Position numbers and translations under genes: made by a program. The notes beneath the pieces were generated by a model that was given only the letters and a program-made list of their open reading frames with translations, did no database searches and had not been told where the DNA came from. A stretch of 64,000 nt of DNA from Pedococcus aerophilus (GTDB lineage Bacteria > Actinomycetota > Actinomycetes > Actinomycetales > Dermatophilaceae), in contig NZ_BAAARN010000001.1 in the NCBI RefSeq assembly GCF_039532215.1, positions 311,036 through 375,035 on the forward strand. Direction: 5' to 3'. Below are positions 8,757 to 17,092 of the stretch, piece after piece (positions within the stretch are counted from its first letter, which is position 1; each line of letters begins with the position of its first letter).

Positions 8757-8777
8757 GGGGTCTTGCCGCAAGGCCCC
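8757..8777 (-). promoter_or_regulatory. Rifamycin-associated element (RAE)-like palindrome upstream of helR
   Basis: On the minus strand the 21-base element reads GGGG, C, CTTGC, G, GCAAG, A, CCCC, a near-perfect palindrome around CTTGCGGCAAG. It closely resembles the RAE motif described in front of rifamycin-inactivation genes and helR in Streptomyces, as I recall that motif. A possible -10 (GTATAG, around 8783-8788 on the minus strand) lies just upstream, which would place the RAE at the transcription start. Confidence 0.65.
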
Positions 8778-9077
8778 CTGTGCGCTATACGTTGGACACG
8801 GAAGGACGCGGAACGTCGCAGTGCTCGACAGATTCCCCCTCAGCCCACTGCCACGCACGACACACGCTGGTGCGCAGGACCGGTCGCGACACGGCAGACA
8901 GAGTAGGACCGCAGCCCGCGGTCCCGGCGACCATCGGTAATAACGCCGATAATCGACATTATGTCACTCTAACGATTTCCAGAGAGCAGTCGCCCTCCCC
9001 TCGACGACCGGCCTGACGACAAGCAGTCACGTCACGCCGGCACTGCGACGGCGCCGGTCACTGCGACAGCGCCGTGG
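8778..9077. other. Intergenic region with an AT-rich island
   Basis: These 300 bases hold no convincing gene. They contain the probable helR promoter side and, at about 8935-8990, an AT-rich stretch with a small inverted repeat ATAAT-CGAC-ATTAT (8949-8962) that stands out from the roughly 70% GC surroundings. No tRNA or known RNA motif was recognised. Confidence 0.5.
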
Positions 9078-9632
9078 TCAACGGGCGAACTCGACCTCGG
9101 CCGACTGCAGGACGGCAGCGGTGCGTCCCGGTGCCGACTGGTGCTGCCAGTACAGGTTCGTGTGCGCGACGACCTGCTCGGGCGCTGGTGCACCCCAGTC
9201 CGTCAGGTCCTCGGTCGTGTGGGCGTCTGCGACCAGCGTGACGTCATACCCGCGGACGAAGGCCCCGTGGATCGTCGACCGGATGCACGCGTCGGTCTGG
9301 GCGCCGGTCACGACGAGGCTCCCGACACCGGCGGCGGCCAGGACGGACTCGAGGTCGGTGTCCTCGAAGGAGTCGCCGAACCGCTTGTGCACCAACGGTT
9401 CCGACGATTCGGGCGCGAGCTCGGCGACGTACTCCCACTCGGCACTCCCCCGCGCCAGGTGCTCGCTCGAGTGCTGGACCCACACGACCGGCGTTCCGGC
9501 CGTCCGAGCCCGGTCGACCAGGGACACGATGTTCGCGACGACCTCGTCGCGACGGTGGGCGCCGGCGACGACACCCTTCTGGACGTCGATGACGACGAGA
9601 GCGGTGGCGCTGCGGTCGGTGAAGGTGCTCAT
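9078..9632 (-). CDS. Isochorismatase-family cysteine hydrolase
   Basis: A 184-residue cysteine hydrolase of the isochorismatase/nicotinamidase fold. The catalytic triad is visible: Asp in VVIDVQKG, Lys in LVHKRFGDSF, and Cys in QTDACIRSTIHGA. The substrate cannot be assigned; relatives hydrolyse nicotinamide, isochorismate, carbamoyl-sarcosine or related amides. The ATG at 9632 is used; a -10-like TAGCGT ends 7 bases before it with no Shine-Dalgarno sequence, so the transcript is probably leaderless. Confidence 0.85.
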   Translation of the reverse strand: MSTFTDRSATALVVIDVQKGVVAGAHRRDEVVANIVSLVDRARTAGTPVVWVQHSSEHLARGSAEWEYVAELAPESSEPLVHKRFGDSFEDTDLESVLAAAGVGSLVVTGAQTDACIRSTIHGAFVRGYDVTLVADAHTTEDLTDWGAPAPEQVVAHTNLYWQHQSAPGRTAAVLQSAEVEFAR

Positions 9633-9739
9633 GTCGGCGACGCTACGACCACCCACCGACAGCCCGAGGCCTCCACTCCCCCGGCCGACTCGCCGGAAGC
9701 CGTGGCTCCCCCGTCCGCGCCCCCTCGTCGCGGACACGA

Positions 9740-9770
9740 CGAGACCCCGTCCGCGTCGGACAGGGTCTCG
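9740..9770 (-). terminator. Hairpin downstream of whiB
   Basis: CGAGACCC-C-GTCC pairs with GGAC-A-GGGTCTCG around a short loop, one mismatch in a 12-base-pair stem. It lies 84 bases downstream of the whiB stop on the minus strand and would separate whiB from the hydrolase gene. Confidence 0.55.
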
Positions 9771-9853
9771 GGGGTCCTCCACGCAGGGAGGTGGTGCGAA
9801 CTACCGGTGGGGCGAGCGCCTACGCCATGGCGCCGGTCGGTCCGACCAGCAGG

Positions 9854-10135
9854 TCAGACGGCCACGCCGCGCTGCATCGCGAGGCGCTCCTCGGGGGTGG
9901 TGCCACCCCACACGCCATACGGCTCACGCACGGCCATCGCGTGCTCGAAGCACTGCTGGATGACCGGGCAGGTGGCGCACAGGGCCTTGGCGCGCTGCTC
10001 ACGGTTGAGGCGGCGGTTGCCGCGCTCGGCGTCGTGGGGGAAGAACTCGTCGGGGTCGGTGGTCCTGCAGGCCCCGTCGGTCTGCCACTCGTAGGAGCTC
10101 AGCAACGGTCGGGGAAGGCGCTTGATGCTGCTCAT
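9854..10135 (-). CDS. WhiB-family iron-sulfur transcriptional regulator (WhiB3/WhiD-like)
   Basis: A 93-residue WhiB-like protein with the four cluster-binding cysteines C23, C53, C56 and C62 (the last three as CXXCXXXXXC) and the G74-V-W-G-G turn. The spacing from C23 to C53, the HDAERGNRR-type insert and the segment EPYGVWGG are most like the WhiB3/WhiD group, which senses redox/NO and pairs with the principal sigma factor. GAGGAAAGAG before the ATG is a strong ribosome site. It is divergent from the CarH-like regulator gene. Confidence 0.85.
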   Translation of the reverse strand: MSSIKRLPRPLLSSYEWQTDGACRTTDPDEFFPHDAERGNRRLNREQRAKALCATCPVIQQCFEHAMAVREPYGVWGGTTPEERLAMQRGVAV

Positions 10136-10175
10136 GGGGGTCTCTTTCCTCGAGGCGCGTACCGAAGTGGTTCAC

Positions 10176-10204
10176 AACCTATGCAGAACTTGTTCATCGC
10201 GCAA
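10176..10204 (-). promoter_or_regulatory. Probable whiB promoter
   Basis: On the minus strand TTGCGC (10204-10199) and TAGGTT (10181-10176) are separated by 17 bases, a plausible vegetative -35/-10 pair, about 40 bases before the ATG. TTGTTCAT occurs twice on the plus strand (10190 and 10227) around the -35 region and could be a regulator site. Confidence 0.45.
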
Positions 10205-10314
10205 CATTCCTGAAGAAGTTCTATAGTTGTTCATGCCCGGGCAGGGGTCGACGGCGGAGAACCTCCACCCGTCGTCGAGCCAACGGGCACCAACGTGATA
10301 GGAACCGTGAGGTC

Positions 10315-11319
10315 ATGGACAGCGAATCCGGTACGCGGCGCGCCTTTGGCGACCCCGCGGAGGGGTCCGACGACACGCTCTCCGAGGCCTCGGACACCGA
10401 GCGCACCACCGTCGAGTGGGCGGTGGGCTCGGTGTCGGAACGGCTCGGCGTGGCCCCGGCGACGCTGCGCACCTGGGACCGGCGCTACGGCATCGGCCCG
10501 TCGCAGCGCACCGAGGGTGGCCACCGCCGCTACACCGAGGAGGACATCCGCCGGGTCCGCGTGATGGCCCGCTTCACCGCACGAGGTGTCCCCGCCCAGA
10601 GCGCCGCCCGCGTCGCCCTGTCGATGGACTCCGAGCGCCTGATGATCGAGACGGGCTCCGAGACAGAGGTGTCCCCGCCGCTCGGTGACGACCACGGCAC
10701 CGTCTCGGCCGTCGTGTCCGCCGCGCTGTCCCTCGACCCCGGCGCCCTCTCCCGGATCTACCAGCGGACCCTGCGCGAGCGGGACCTGGTCAGCGCGTGG
10801 AACGACGTCTTCGCGCCCTCGCTGCGCAGCATCGGTGAGCAGTGGGGCAAGGGCGCCCTCGGTGTGGAGTCCGAGCACCTCGCCAGCGAGGTGCTCGTCA
10901 CCGAGCTCCGCGCGGTCATCCGCGGAAACCGCCCCCGCACGGTCGACCCCGACGTCATCCTGGCCAGCGCCGACGAGGAGCAGCACTACCTCCCGCTGCT
11001 CGCCCTCGAGGCCGAGCTGGCCCGCCACGGGCTCGGCGCGATCTGCCTCGGTGCGCGTGTGCCGACCACGGCCCTGTCCGACCTGCTGATGTCGCGCCAC
11101 CCGAGCCGGCTGTTCCTGTGGGCCTCGATCCAGCGCAACGCCGACGAGGCGCTCTGGACCGTCCTGGCCGGGGTCCACTGGCCCCTGACCGTGGTCCTGG
11201 GTGGGCCCGGCTGGCCCGAGAAGCTCCCGGCCGCCGGTCGTTCCGTCACCGTCACCCGCGCCCACGACCTCGCCAGCGCCGCCCATGCCGTGCTGGCCCC
11301 GGTGGGCGACGGGAGCTGA
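10315..11319 (+). CDS. MerR-type regulator with B12-binding domain (CarH/LitR-like)
   Basis: A 334-residue regulator. Residues about 34-105 form a MerR-type winged helix (VSERLGVAPATLRTWDRRYG, then EGGHRRYTEEDI). The rest is the cobalamin-binding module of CarH/LitR photoreceptors: the W-x9-EH cap motif is present (W177, E187, H188) and H224 in the EQHYLPL segment sits where the lower axial His lies in CarH, though the usual ExHxxG is ExHxxP. In known members adenosylcobalamin promotes DNA binding in the dark and light breaks it, releasing carotenoid and other genes. No carotenoid or photolyase genes are nearby; the divergent neighbour is whiB. Many actinobacterial relatives have lost these residues, this one has not. 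Confidence 0.75.
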   Translation: MDSESGTRRAFGDPAEGSDDTLSEASDTERTTVEWAVGSVSERLGVAPATLRTWDRRYGIGPSQRTEGGHRRYTEEDIRRVRVMARFTARGVPAQSAARVALSMDSERLMIETGSETEVSPPLGDDHGTVSAVVSAALSLDPGALSRIYQRTLRERDLVSAWNDVFAPSLRSIGEQWGKGALGVESEHLASEVLVTELRAVIRGNRPRTVDPDVILASADEEQHYLPLLALEAELARHGLGAICLGARVPTTALSDLLMSRHPSRLFLWASIQRNADEALWTVLAGVHWPLTVVLGGPGWPEKLPAAGRSVTVTRAHDLASAAHAVLAPVGDGS

Positions 11320-11362
11320 GTCGCCCCGGGCCGCTCATCCCGGCCCCGGCTACGGTGGAGGC

Positions 11363-12205
11363 ATGTCGAGCACCCCCACCACCCTGACCCTCAACGACGG
11401 CACGACCGTCCCCGCGATCGGCTTCGGCACGTACCCGCTCAAGGGCGAGGACGGTATCGAGGCGATGGTCGGCGCCCTCGAGAACGGCTACCGCCACCTC
11501 GACACCGCGGTGAACTACGAGAACGAGACCGAGGTCGGGGAAGCCCTGCGCCGCAGCGGGATCCCGCGCGAAGAGGTCGTCGTCGCCACGAAGATCCCCG
11601 GGCGGTTCCACGAGCTGGACCTGGCCCTGCAGTCGCTGCGCGACTCGGCCGCCCGGCTCGGCCTGGAGCAGCTCGACCTGGCGCTCATCCACTGGCCCAA
11701 CCCGAGCCGCGACCTCTACCCGCAGGCCTGGCAGGCGTTGGTGCAGGCGCAGCAGGAGGGCCTCGTGCGCTCCATCGGCGTCAGCAACTTCACCGAGGCC
11801 CACCTCGCGAGGATCATCGACGAGTCCGGGGTGACGCCCGCAGTCAACCAGGTCGAGCTGCACCCCTACTTCCCGCAGGAGCAGATGCGGACCGTGCACG
11901 CCGAGCTGGGCATCCTCACCCAGGCGTGGAGCCCGATGGGCAAGCGGAACGCCCCGTTCGCGGAGCCCCCGGTGGCCGATGCCGCCGCCACCCATGGCGT
12001 CACCCCCGGCCAGGTCATCCTGCGCTGGCACCTCCAGCTCGGCGCGATGCCGTTGCCCAAGTCCGCGACGGCAAGCCGTCAGCGGGACAACCTCGACGTC
12101 TTCGGGTTCGAGCTCACCGACGACGAGGTGGCGGCCATCACCGCCCTCGGACGCCCCGACGGTCGGCTGTTCGACGGTGACCCCGACACCCACGAGGAGA
12201 TGTAG
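11363..12205 (+). CDS. Aldo/keto reductase
   Basis: A 280-residue NADPH-dependent oxidoreductase of the AKR superfamily, akin to 2,5-diketo-D-gluconate reductases. The tetrad is visible: Asp and Tyr in GYRHLDTAVNYENE, Lys in VVATKIPG and His in LALIHWPN; SIGVSNF and PLPKSATASR-like cofactor-binding segments follow. The substrate is unknown. TACGGT ends six bases before the ATG; the intervening GGAGG is too close to act well as a ribosome site, so a leaderless transcript is likely. Confidence 0.85.
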   Translation: MSSTPTTLTLNDGTTVPAIGFGTYPLKGEDGIEAMVGALENGYRHLDTAVNYENETEVGEALRRSGIPREEVVVATKIPGRFHELDLALQSLRDSAARLGLEQLDLALIHWPNPSRDLYPQAWQALVQAQQEGLVRSIGVSNFTEAHLARIIDESGVTPAVNQVELHPYFPQEQMRTVHAELGILTQAWSPMGKRNAPFAEPPVADAAATHGVTPGQVILRWHLQLGAMPLPKSATASRQRDNLDVFGFELTDDEVAAITALGRPDGRLFDGDPDTHEEM

Positions 12206-12217
12206 GGCAAACCCCAC

Positions 12218-12838
12218 TCACTCGAACGGCGAGGGGTCCCCGGCACCGACACGCACGACCTCGGGCGCCCCGTCGGAGAAGTCCACGACGGTGGTGGGCT
12301 CGGTGCCACACTCCCCCGTGTCGATCACCGCGTCGACCTGGTGGTCGAGCTCCTCCTTGACGAGCCAGCCCTCGGTCATCGGGTCGGTCTCGTCGGGCAG
12401 GATCAGCGTGCTCGACAACATCGGTTCGCCGAGCTCGGCGAGCAGCGCCTGCACGAGCCGGTTGTCGGGGATGCGGACGCCGACGGTCTTCTTCTTGGGG
12501 TGCAGGAGACGACGGGGCACCTCCTTGGTGCCGGGCAGGATGAACGTGTAGCTGCCGGGTGTCGCCGCCTTGATGGCCCGGAACACCGAGTTGTCGATGT
12601 GCACGAGCTGCCCGAGCTGCGCGAAGTCGGCGCACACCAGCGTGAAGTGGTGCTTGTCGTTCAGGTGCCGGATCCGGACGATGCGGTCCTTGCCCTCCTG
12701 GTTGCCCAGCGCGCACCCGAGCGCGTACCCCGAGTCGGTCGGGTAGGCCACCAACCCACCGTCGCGGATCAGCTGCACCGCCTGCGTGATCGCCCGGGGT
12801 TGGGGGTCCACCGGGTGCACGTCCAGATACCTCGCCAT
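12218..12838 (-). CDS. yciO: YciO/Sua5/YrdC-family protein
   Basis: A 206-residue YrdC-fold protein, the same length as E. coli YciO. It starts MARYLDVHPV and has LIRDGGLVAYPTDSGYALG, the ATP/threonine-binding loop segment, and later GVRIPDN. Sua5/YrdC enzymes make threonylcarbamoyl-AMP for tRNA t6A; YciO paralogs are shorter than Sua5 and their role is less certain, so this may not be the cell's t6A enzyme. It is divergent from tdh. TACAGT lies 6 bases before the ATG, so it is probably leaderless. Confidence 0.8.
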   Translation of the reverse strand: MARYLDVHPVDPQPRAITQAVQLIRDGGLVAYPTDSGYALGCALGNQEGKDRIVRIRHLNDKHHFTLVCADFAQLGQLVHIDNSVFRAIKAATPGSYTFILPGTKEVPRRLLHPKKKTVGVRIPDNRLVQALLAELGEPMLSSTLILPDETDPMTEGWLVKEELDHQVDAVIDTGECGTEPTTVVDFSDGAPEVVRVGAGDPSPFE

Positions 12839-12847
12839 GCGTTGACT

Positions 12848-12879
12848 GTATGCCGCGCGGCCCGGACCGCGCGGCATAC
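12848..12879. repeat. 32-bp perfect palindrome between yciO and tdh
   Basis: GTATGCCGCGCGG and CCGCGCGGCATAC are perfect 13-base arms around CCCGGA. The element fills much of the 71-base divergent region, begins inside the yciO -10 box and ends 18 bases before the tdh -10. Each arm carries one copy of the dispersed octamer GTATGNCG. It could be an operator shared by both promoters. Confidence 0.6.
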
Positions 12880-12909
12880 CCCGTCCTCGCAGCCCGGTAG
12901 GTTGGCCCG

Positions 12910-13947
12910 GTGCGCGCACTCGTGAAGACCACTGCCGGTCCGGGGCTGGAGCTCATGGACGTCCCCGAGCCCGTCACCGGCCCCACCGACGTGAAGATCC
13001 GGGTGCTGCGGGCGGGCCTGTGCGGCACCGACCTGCACCTCGAGCAGTGGGACGACTGGGCCGCGTCGACCGTGGCCCCGCCCATGACGATCGGCCACGA
13101 GTTCTACGGCGAGGTCGTCGAGGTCGGTGAGGACGTCACCAACATCCGCGTGGGCCAGCGGGCGTCCGGTGAGGGACACATCGTGTGCGGCACCTGTCGC
13201 AACTGCCGTGCAGGTCGCCGCCACATGTGCATCCACACCAAGGGGATCGGCGTGAACCGCGACGGGGCGTTCGCCGACTTCGTCGTCATCCCCGCCACCA
13301 ACGTCTGGGTGCAGCCCGACGACCTCGACCCCGACCTGGCCGCCGTCTTCGACCCCCTGGGCAACGCCACCCACACCGCCCTGTCCTTCCCCATGGCCGG
13401 CGAGGACGTCGTCATCACCGGCGCCGGGCCGATCGGGGTCATGGCCGCGGCCCTGGCGCGCCACGTCGGCGCCCGCCACGTGGTCGTCACCGACATCAGC
13501 GACTACCGCCTCGAGCTGGCGAAGAACGCCGGGGCCGACCTCGTCGTCAACGCCGCGACCTCGAACCTGCGCGCGGCGATGGACGAGCTGGGCATGAAGG
13601 AGGGCTTCGACGTGGGCCTGGAGATGTCGGGGGTGCCGAGCGCCGTCGAGGACATGCTCGCCCACATGAACCACGGTGGCCGCGTCGCGATGCTGGGCCT
13701 GCCCAAGGACCGGTTCGCCATCGACTGGGGCCGAGTCATCACCCACATGATCACCATCAAGGGGATCTACGGCCGCGAGATGTACGACACCTGGTACGCG
13801 ATGAGCTCGATGCTCGGCGCCTCTCCCCTCCTCCAGGAGCGCATCTCCTCGGTCATCACCCACCGCTTCCCCGCGGAGCAGTGGCAGGACGCGTTCGCCG
13901 CGGCCCGGTCGGGTCAGTGCGGCAAAGTCATCATGGATTGGAGCTGA
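12910..13947 (+). CDS. tdh: L-threonine 3-dehydrogenase
   Basis: A 345-residue zinc-dependent medium-chain dehydrogenase that oxidises L-threonine to 2-amino-3-ketobutyrate with NAD+. Visible: the catalytic zinc Cys in AGLCGTDLH and His/Glu in GHEFYG; the structural zinc cluster CGTCRNCRAGRRHMC; and the Rossmann loop GAGPIGVMAA. Length matches E. coli Tdh. The next gene, three bases downstream, is kbl, the second enzyme of the pathway. The start is a GTG six bases after TAGGTT, so leaderless expression is likely. Confidence 0.95.
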   Translation: MRALVKTTAGPGLELMDVPEPVTGPTDVKIRVLRAGLCGTDLHLEQWDDWAASTVAPPMTIGHEFYGEVVEVGEDVTNIRVGQRASGEGHIVCGTCRNCRAGRRHMCIHTKGIGVNRDGAFADFVVIPATNVWVQPDDLDPDLAAVFDPLGNATHTALSFPMAGEDVVITGAGPIGVMAAALARHVGARHVVVTDISDYRLELAKNAGADLVVNAATSNLRAAMDELGMKEGFDVGLEMSGVPSAVEDMLAHMNHGGRVAMLGLPKDRFAIDWGRVITHMITIKGIYGREMYDTWYAMSSMLGASPLLQERISSVITHRFPAEQWQDAFAAARSGQCGKVIMDWS

Positions 13948-13950
13948 CCG

Positions 13951-15144
<1,194 letters not shown>

Positions 15145-15192
15145 GGCGGACCGCCGCTCGCGGCACCGCCCGTTCCCGGGCGCTGCGGCCGG

Positions 15193-15639
15193 CTACGCCT
15201 CGGCGACACCGCTGTCGATGGGGCTCCCTAGCACCACGGTGCGGCTGACGGTGCACAACCGGTCGTGCGACATCGCGATGGCCTTCGGCAGCATCTCGCG
15301 GGCCTTGTCGCCCGCCTCCCCCTCGGGGAAGGTCACCGAGAAGCGGACCTGCAGCCCGTCCATGTGGTTGCCGTCGTCGTCACGCACCTTGTCCCCCGAT
15401 GCCTCCACGACGAACGACTCGGGCTCCGCGCGCTTCACCGTGATGAAGTCGACGTCGACCGCGCTGCACCCGGCGATCGCGGTGAGGAGCAGCTCGACCG
15501 GCGTGAAGTCGGCGCTGTCCCCTCCCCCGATGCGCATCGTGCCGCCGCGGACGTTCGTCACCTCGAAGACACCCTTCTCGACCCGCTCCATGCTGATCGA
15601 GCGGTGCCCCAGTCCGGTGCCGCCGGTCTCCTGCGCCAT
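15193..15639 (-). CDS. OsmC-family protein
   Basis: A 148-residue OsmC/Ohr-fold protein. Both conserved cysteines are present, in AIAGCSAVDVDF and DRLCTVSRTV, so a thiol-dependent peroxide-reducing activity is possible; the sequence resembles the YhfA-like branch rather than Ohr. The ATG at 15639 overlaps the stop of the DUF1697 gene (TGATG), which suggests translational coupling; an ATG four codons earlier is the alternative. It is the last gene of a four-gene operon and is convergent with kbl. Confidence 0.8.
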   Translation of the reverse strand: MAQETGGTGLGHRSISMERVEKGVFEVTNVRGGTMRIGGGDSADFTPVELLLTAIAGCSAVDVDFITVKRAEPESFVVEASGDKVRDDDGNHMDGLQVRFSVTFPEGEAGDKAREMLPKAIAMSHDRLCTVSRTVVLGSPIDSGVAEA

Positions 15640-16178
15640 CACGTACCCCATTTCTGCGCCAGTGCGCGCACGACGGTCATGTTGCGAGCCGTCCCCGGCA
15701 CACCGAGGACCTTCTCGATCCGGGGTCCGGTGAGCTTGGCCGTGTGGAACGCCAGCGCGAACTCCAGGAGGACATCCTTACCCATCACGAGGGCCCGTTC
15801 CCCCGGGGTGTCCCACGCCTCGAGCTCAGCAGCGCGCGCAGCCGTCGGTGCCTTCGTGCAGAAGCTCACGTAGCGCGACTGCTCGCCCTCGAGCGACACC
15901 GGCACGGCGTCGACGGTCTCGACGAGCGAGGTCAGGTCCCCGGGGCTGCGGGCGATCGCGACGATGTCGTACCCGGCGTGCTCACCGAGGACCTCCCCCA
16001 CCACCTGCTCCACCTTCGCGCTGGTGCGCATCGGCGAGACCACGAGGAAGTTGCCGGTCTGGATGTGTGACTCCACCTCACTGAAGCCGTTGTCCTCCAA
16101 CACCTTTCGCGCATCGGCCATGGTCAGCTTGCGACCGCCGACGTTCACCGCCCTCAGGAAGACCACGTGCCTGGGCAT
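15639..16178 (-). CDS. DUF1697 domain protein
   Basis: A 179-residue cytosolic protein that begins RHVVFLRAVNVGGRKLTMADAR and continues VESHIQTGNFLVVSP, the hallmarks of DUF1697. The function of the family is unknown. Its ATG lies two bases after the stop of the serine hydrolase gene, so it is cotranscribed with phzF and the hydrolase. Confidence 0.85.
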   Translation of the reverse strand: MPRHVVFLRAVNVGGRKLTMADARKVLEDNGFSEVESHIQTGNFLVVSPMRTSAKVEQVVGEVLGEHAGYDIVAIARSPGDLTSLVETVDAVPVSLEGEQSRYVSFCTKAPTAARAAELEAWDTPGERALVMGKDVLLEFALAFHTAKLTGPRIEKVLGVPGTARNMTVVRALAQKWGT

Positions 16179-16180
16179 GC

Positions 16181-17092
16181 TCAACCACCTTCCACGACGC
16201 GCCGCAGGGCGGTACCGACGTGCGCCATGCCGGCCAGCGCAATCTCTCGGGCTGCTGGTGACGTGCGGTCGTCCCACTCGGCAAGGACGGCATAGGCGAC
16301 GCACCCCCTGGGCCCGGTCACGACGCCCGTGTCACCGCGGACGTCGGCGATCGTGCCCGTCTTGTTCCACAGGCGCACCCCACGGTCGGGGTCGCCGTGG
16401 CACAGCGGGTCCAGGCCGAACGCGGAGGCCACCATCGACAGGTCGGCGTTGAGCGAGAGCCAGCCCACCACCTGCTCGGACACCGCCCGGGAGACCACCT
16501 CGCCGCGGTGCAGGCGACCGACCAGGGTGGCGAGCCCTGCGGCGCTGGCCGTCGACAGGGTGGGCGGGTCTTCCGGACCCCGGTGGTCGAGCACCGGACC
16601 GTGCAGGGCGACCGCGTCGATGCCGGCAGCCGCAGCGGCGGCGGCGACCGCGTGCGCCCCACCGACGCGGTGGAGCAGGACGTTGGTCGCGAGGTTGTCG
16701 CTGAACGCGCCCACCAGGGCGGCGCAGTCGAGGACCTCCAGCGACGCGGTGGCCAGGTGGCGCCAGAGGCCTGAGTCGGCGACGAGGTCCTCGGCGCGGG
16801 GTACGAGCTGCTGGCTGCCGTCGAGCTCACCGGAGTGCAGCAGCCGGGCGACCTCGATGAGCAGCAGCACCTTGCCGAGGCTCGCGGTGCGCTGGACACG
16901 GTCGGCGTCGACGCTGGCCAGGATGTCTCCGGTCCCGGGGTCGACGACGTGCACCGCCCAGCGCACCGCACCGCCCGCGTGGGCGGGGTCGTCCGTGTGC
17001 TCGTGCGCACCGTCGCCGACGCGGTCGTCCATGGTGCCGGCCGCCAGTTCGTCCACGGCGTCGCGGACCGTGGTCGACACCGACGTGCTCAC
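16181..17092 (-). CDS. Class A beta-lactamase-fold serine hydrolase
   Basis: A 303-residue protein with the three penicillin-recognising motifs in order: S-x-x-K in TASLGKVLLL, S-D-N in AFSDNLATN, and K-T-G in NKTGTIADVRGD. No signal peptide is seen, so it is probably cytoplasmic and may not be a resistance beta-lactamase. The GTG start overlaps the phzF stop by four bases (GTGA). Lacking export and with a non-resistance operon, an esterase or amidase role is as likely as lactamase. Confidence 0.75.
   Translation of the reverse strand: MSTSVSTTVRDAVDELAAGTMDDRVGDGAHEHTDDPAHAGGAVRWAVHVVDPGTGDILASVDADRVQRTASLGKVLLLIEVARLLHSGELDGSQQLVPRAEDLVADSGLWRHLATASLEVLDCAALVGAFSDNLATNVLLHRVGGAHAVAAAAAAAGIDAVALHGPVLDHRGPEDPPTLSTASAAGLATLVGRLHRGEVVSRAVSEQVVGWLSLNADLSMVASAFGLDPLCHGDPDRGVRLWNKTGTIADVRGDTGVVTGPRGCVAYAVLAEWDDRTSPAAREIALAGMAHVGTALRRVVEGG

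Noticed and set aside
16181-17092. A resistance beta-lactamase
   Set aside because: SxxK, SDN and KTG are present but there is no signal peptide and the operon has no resistance character.
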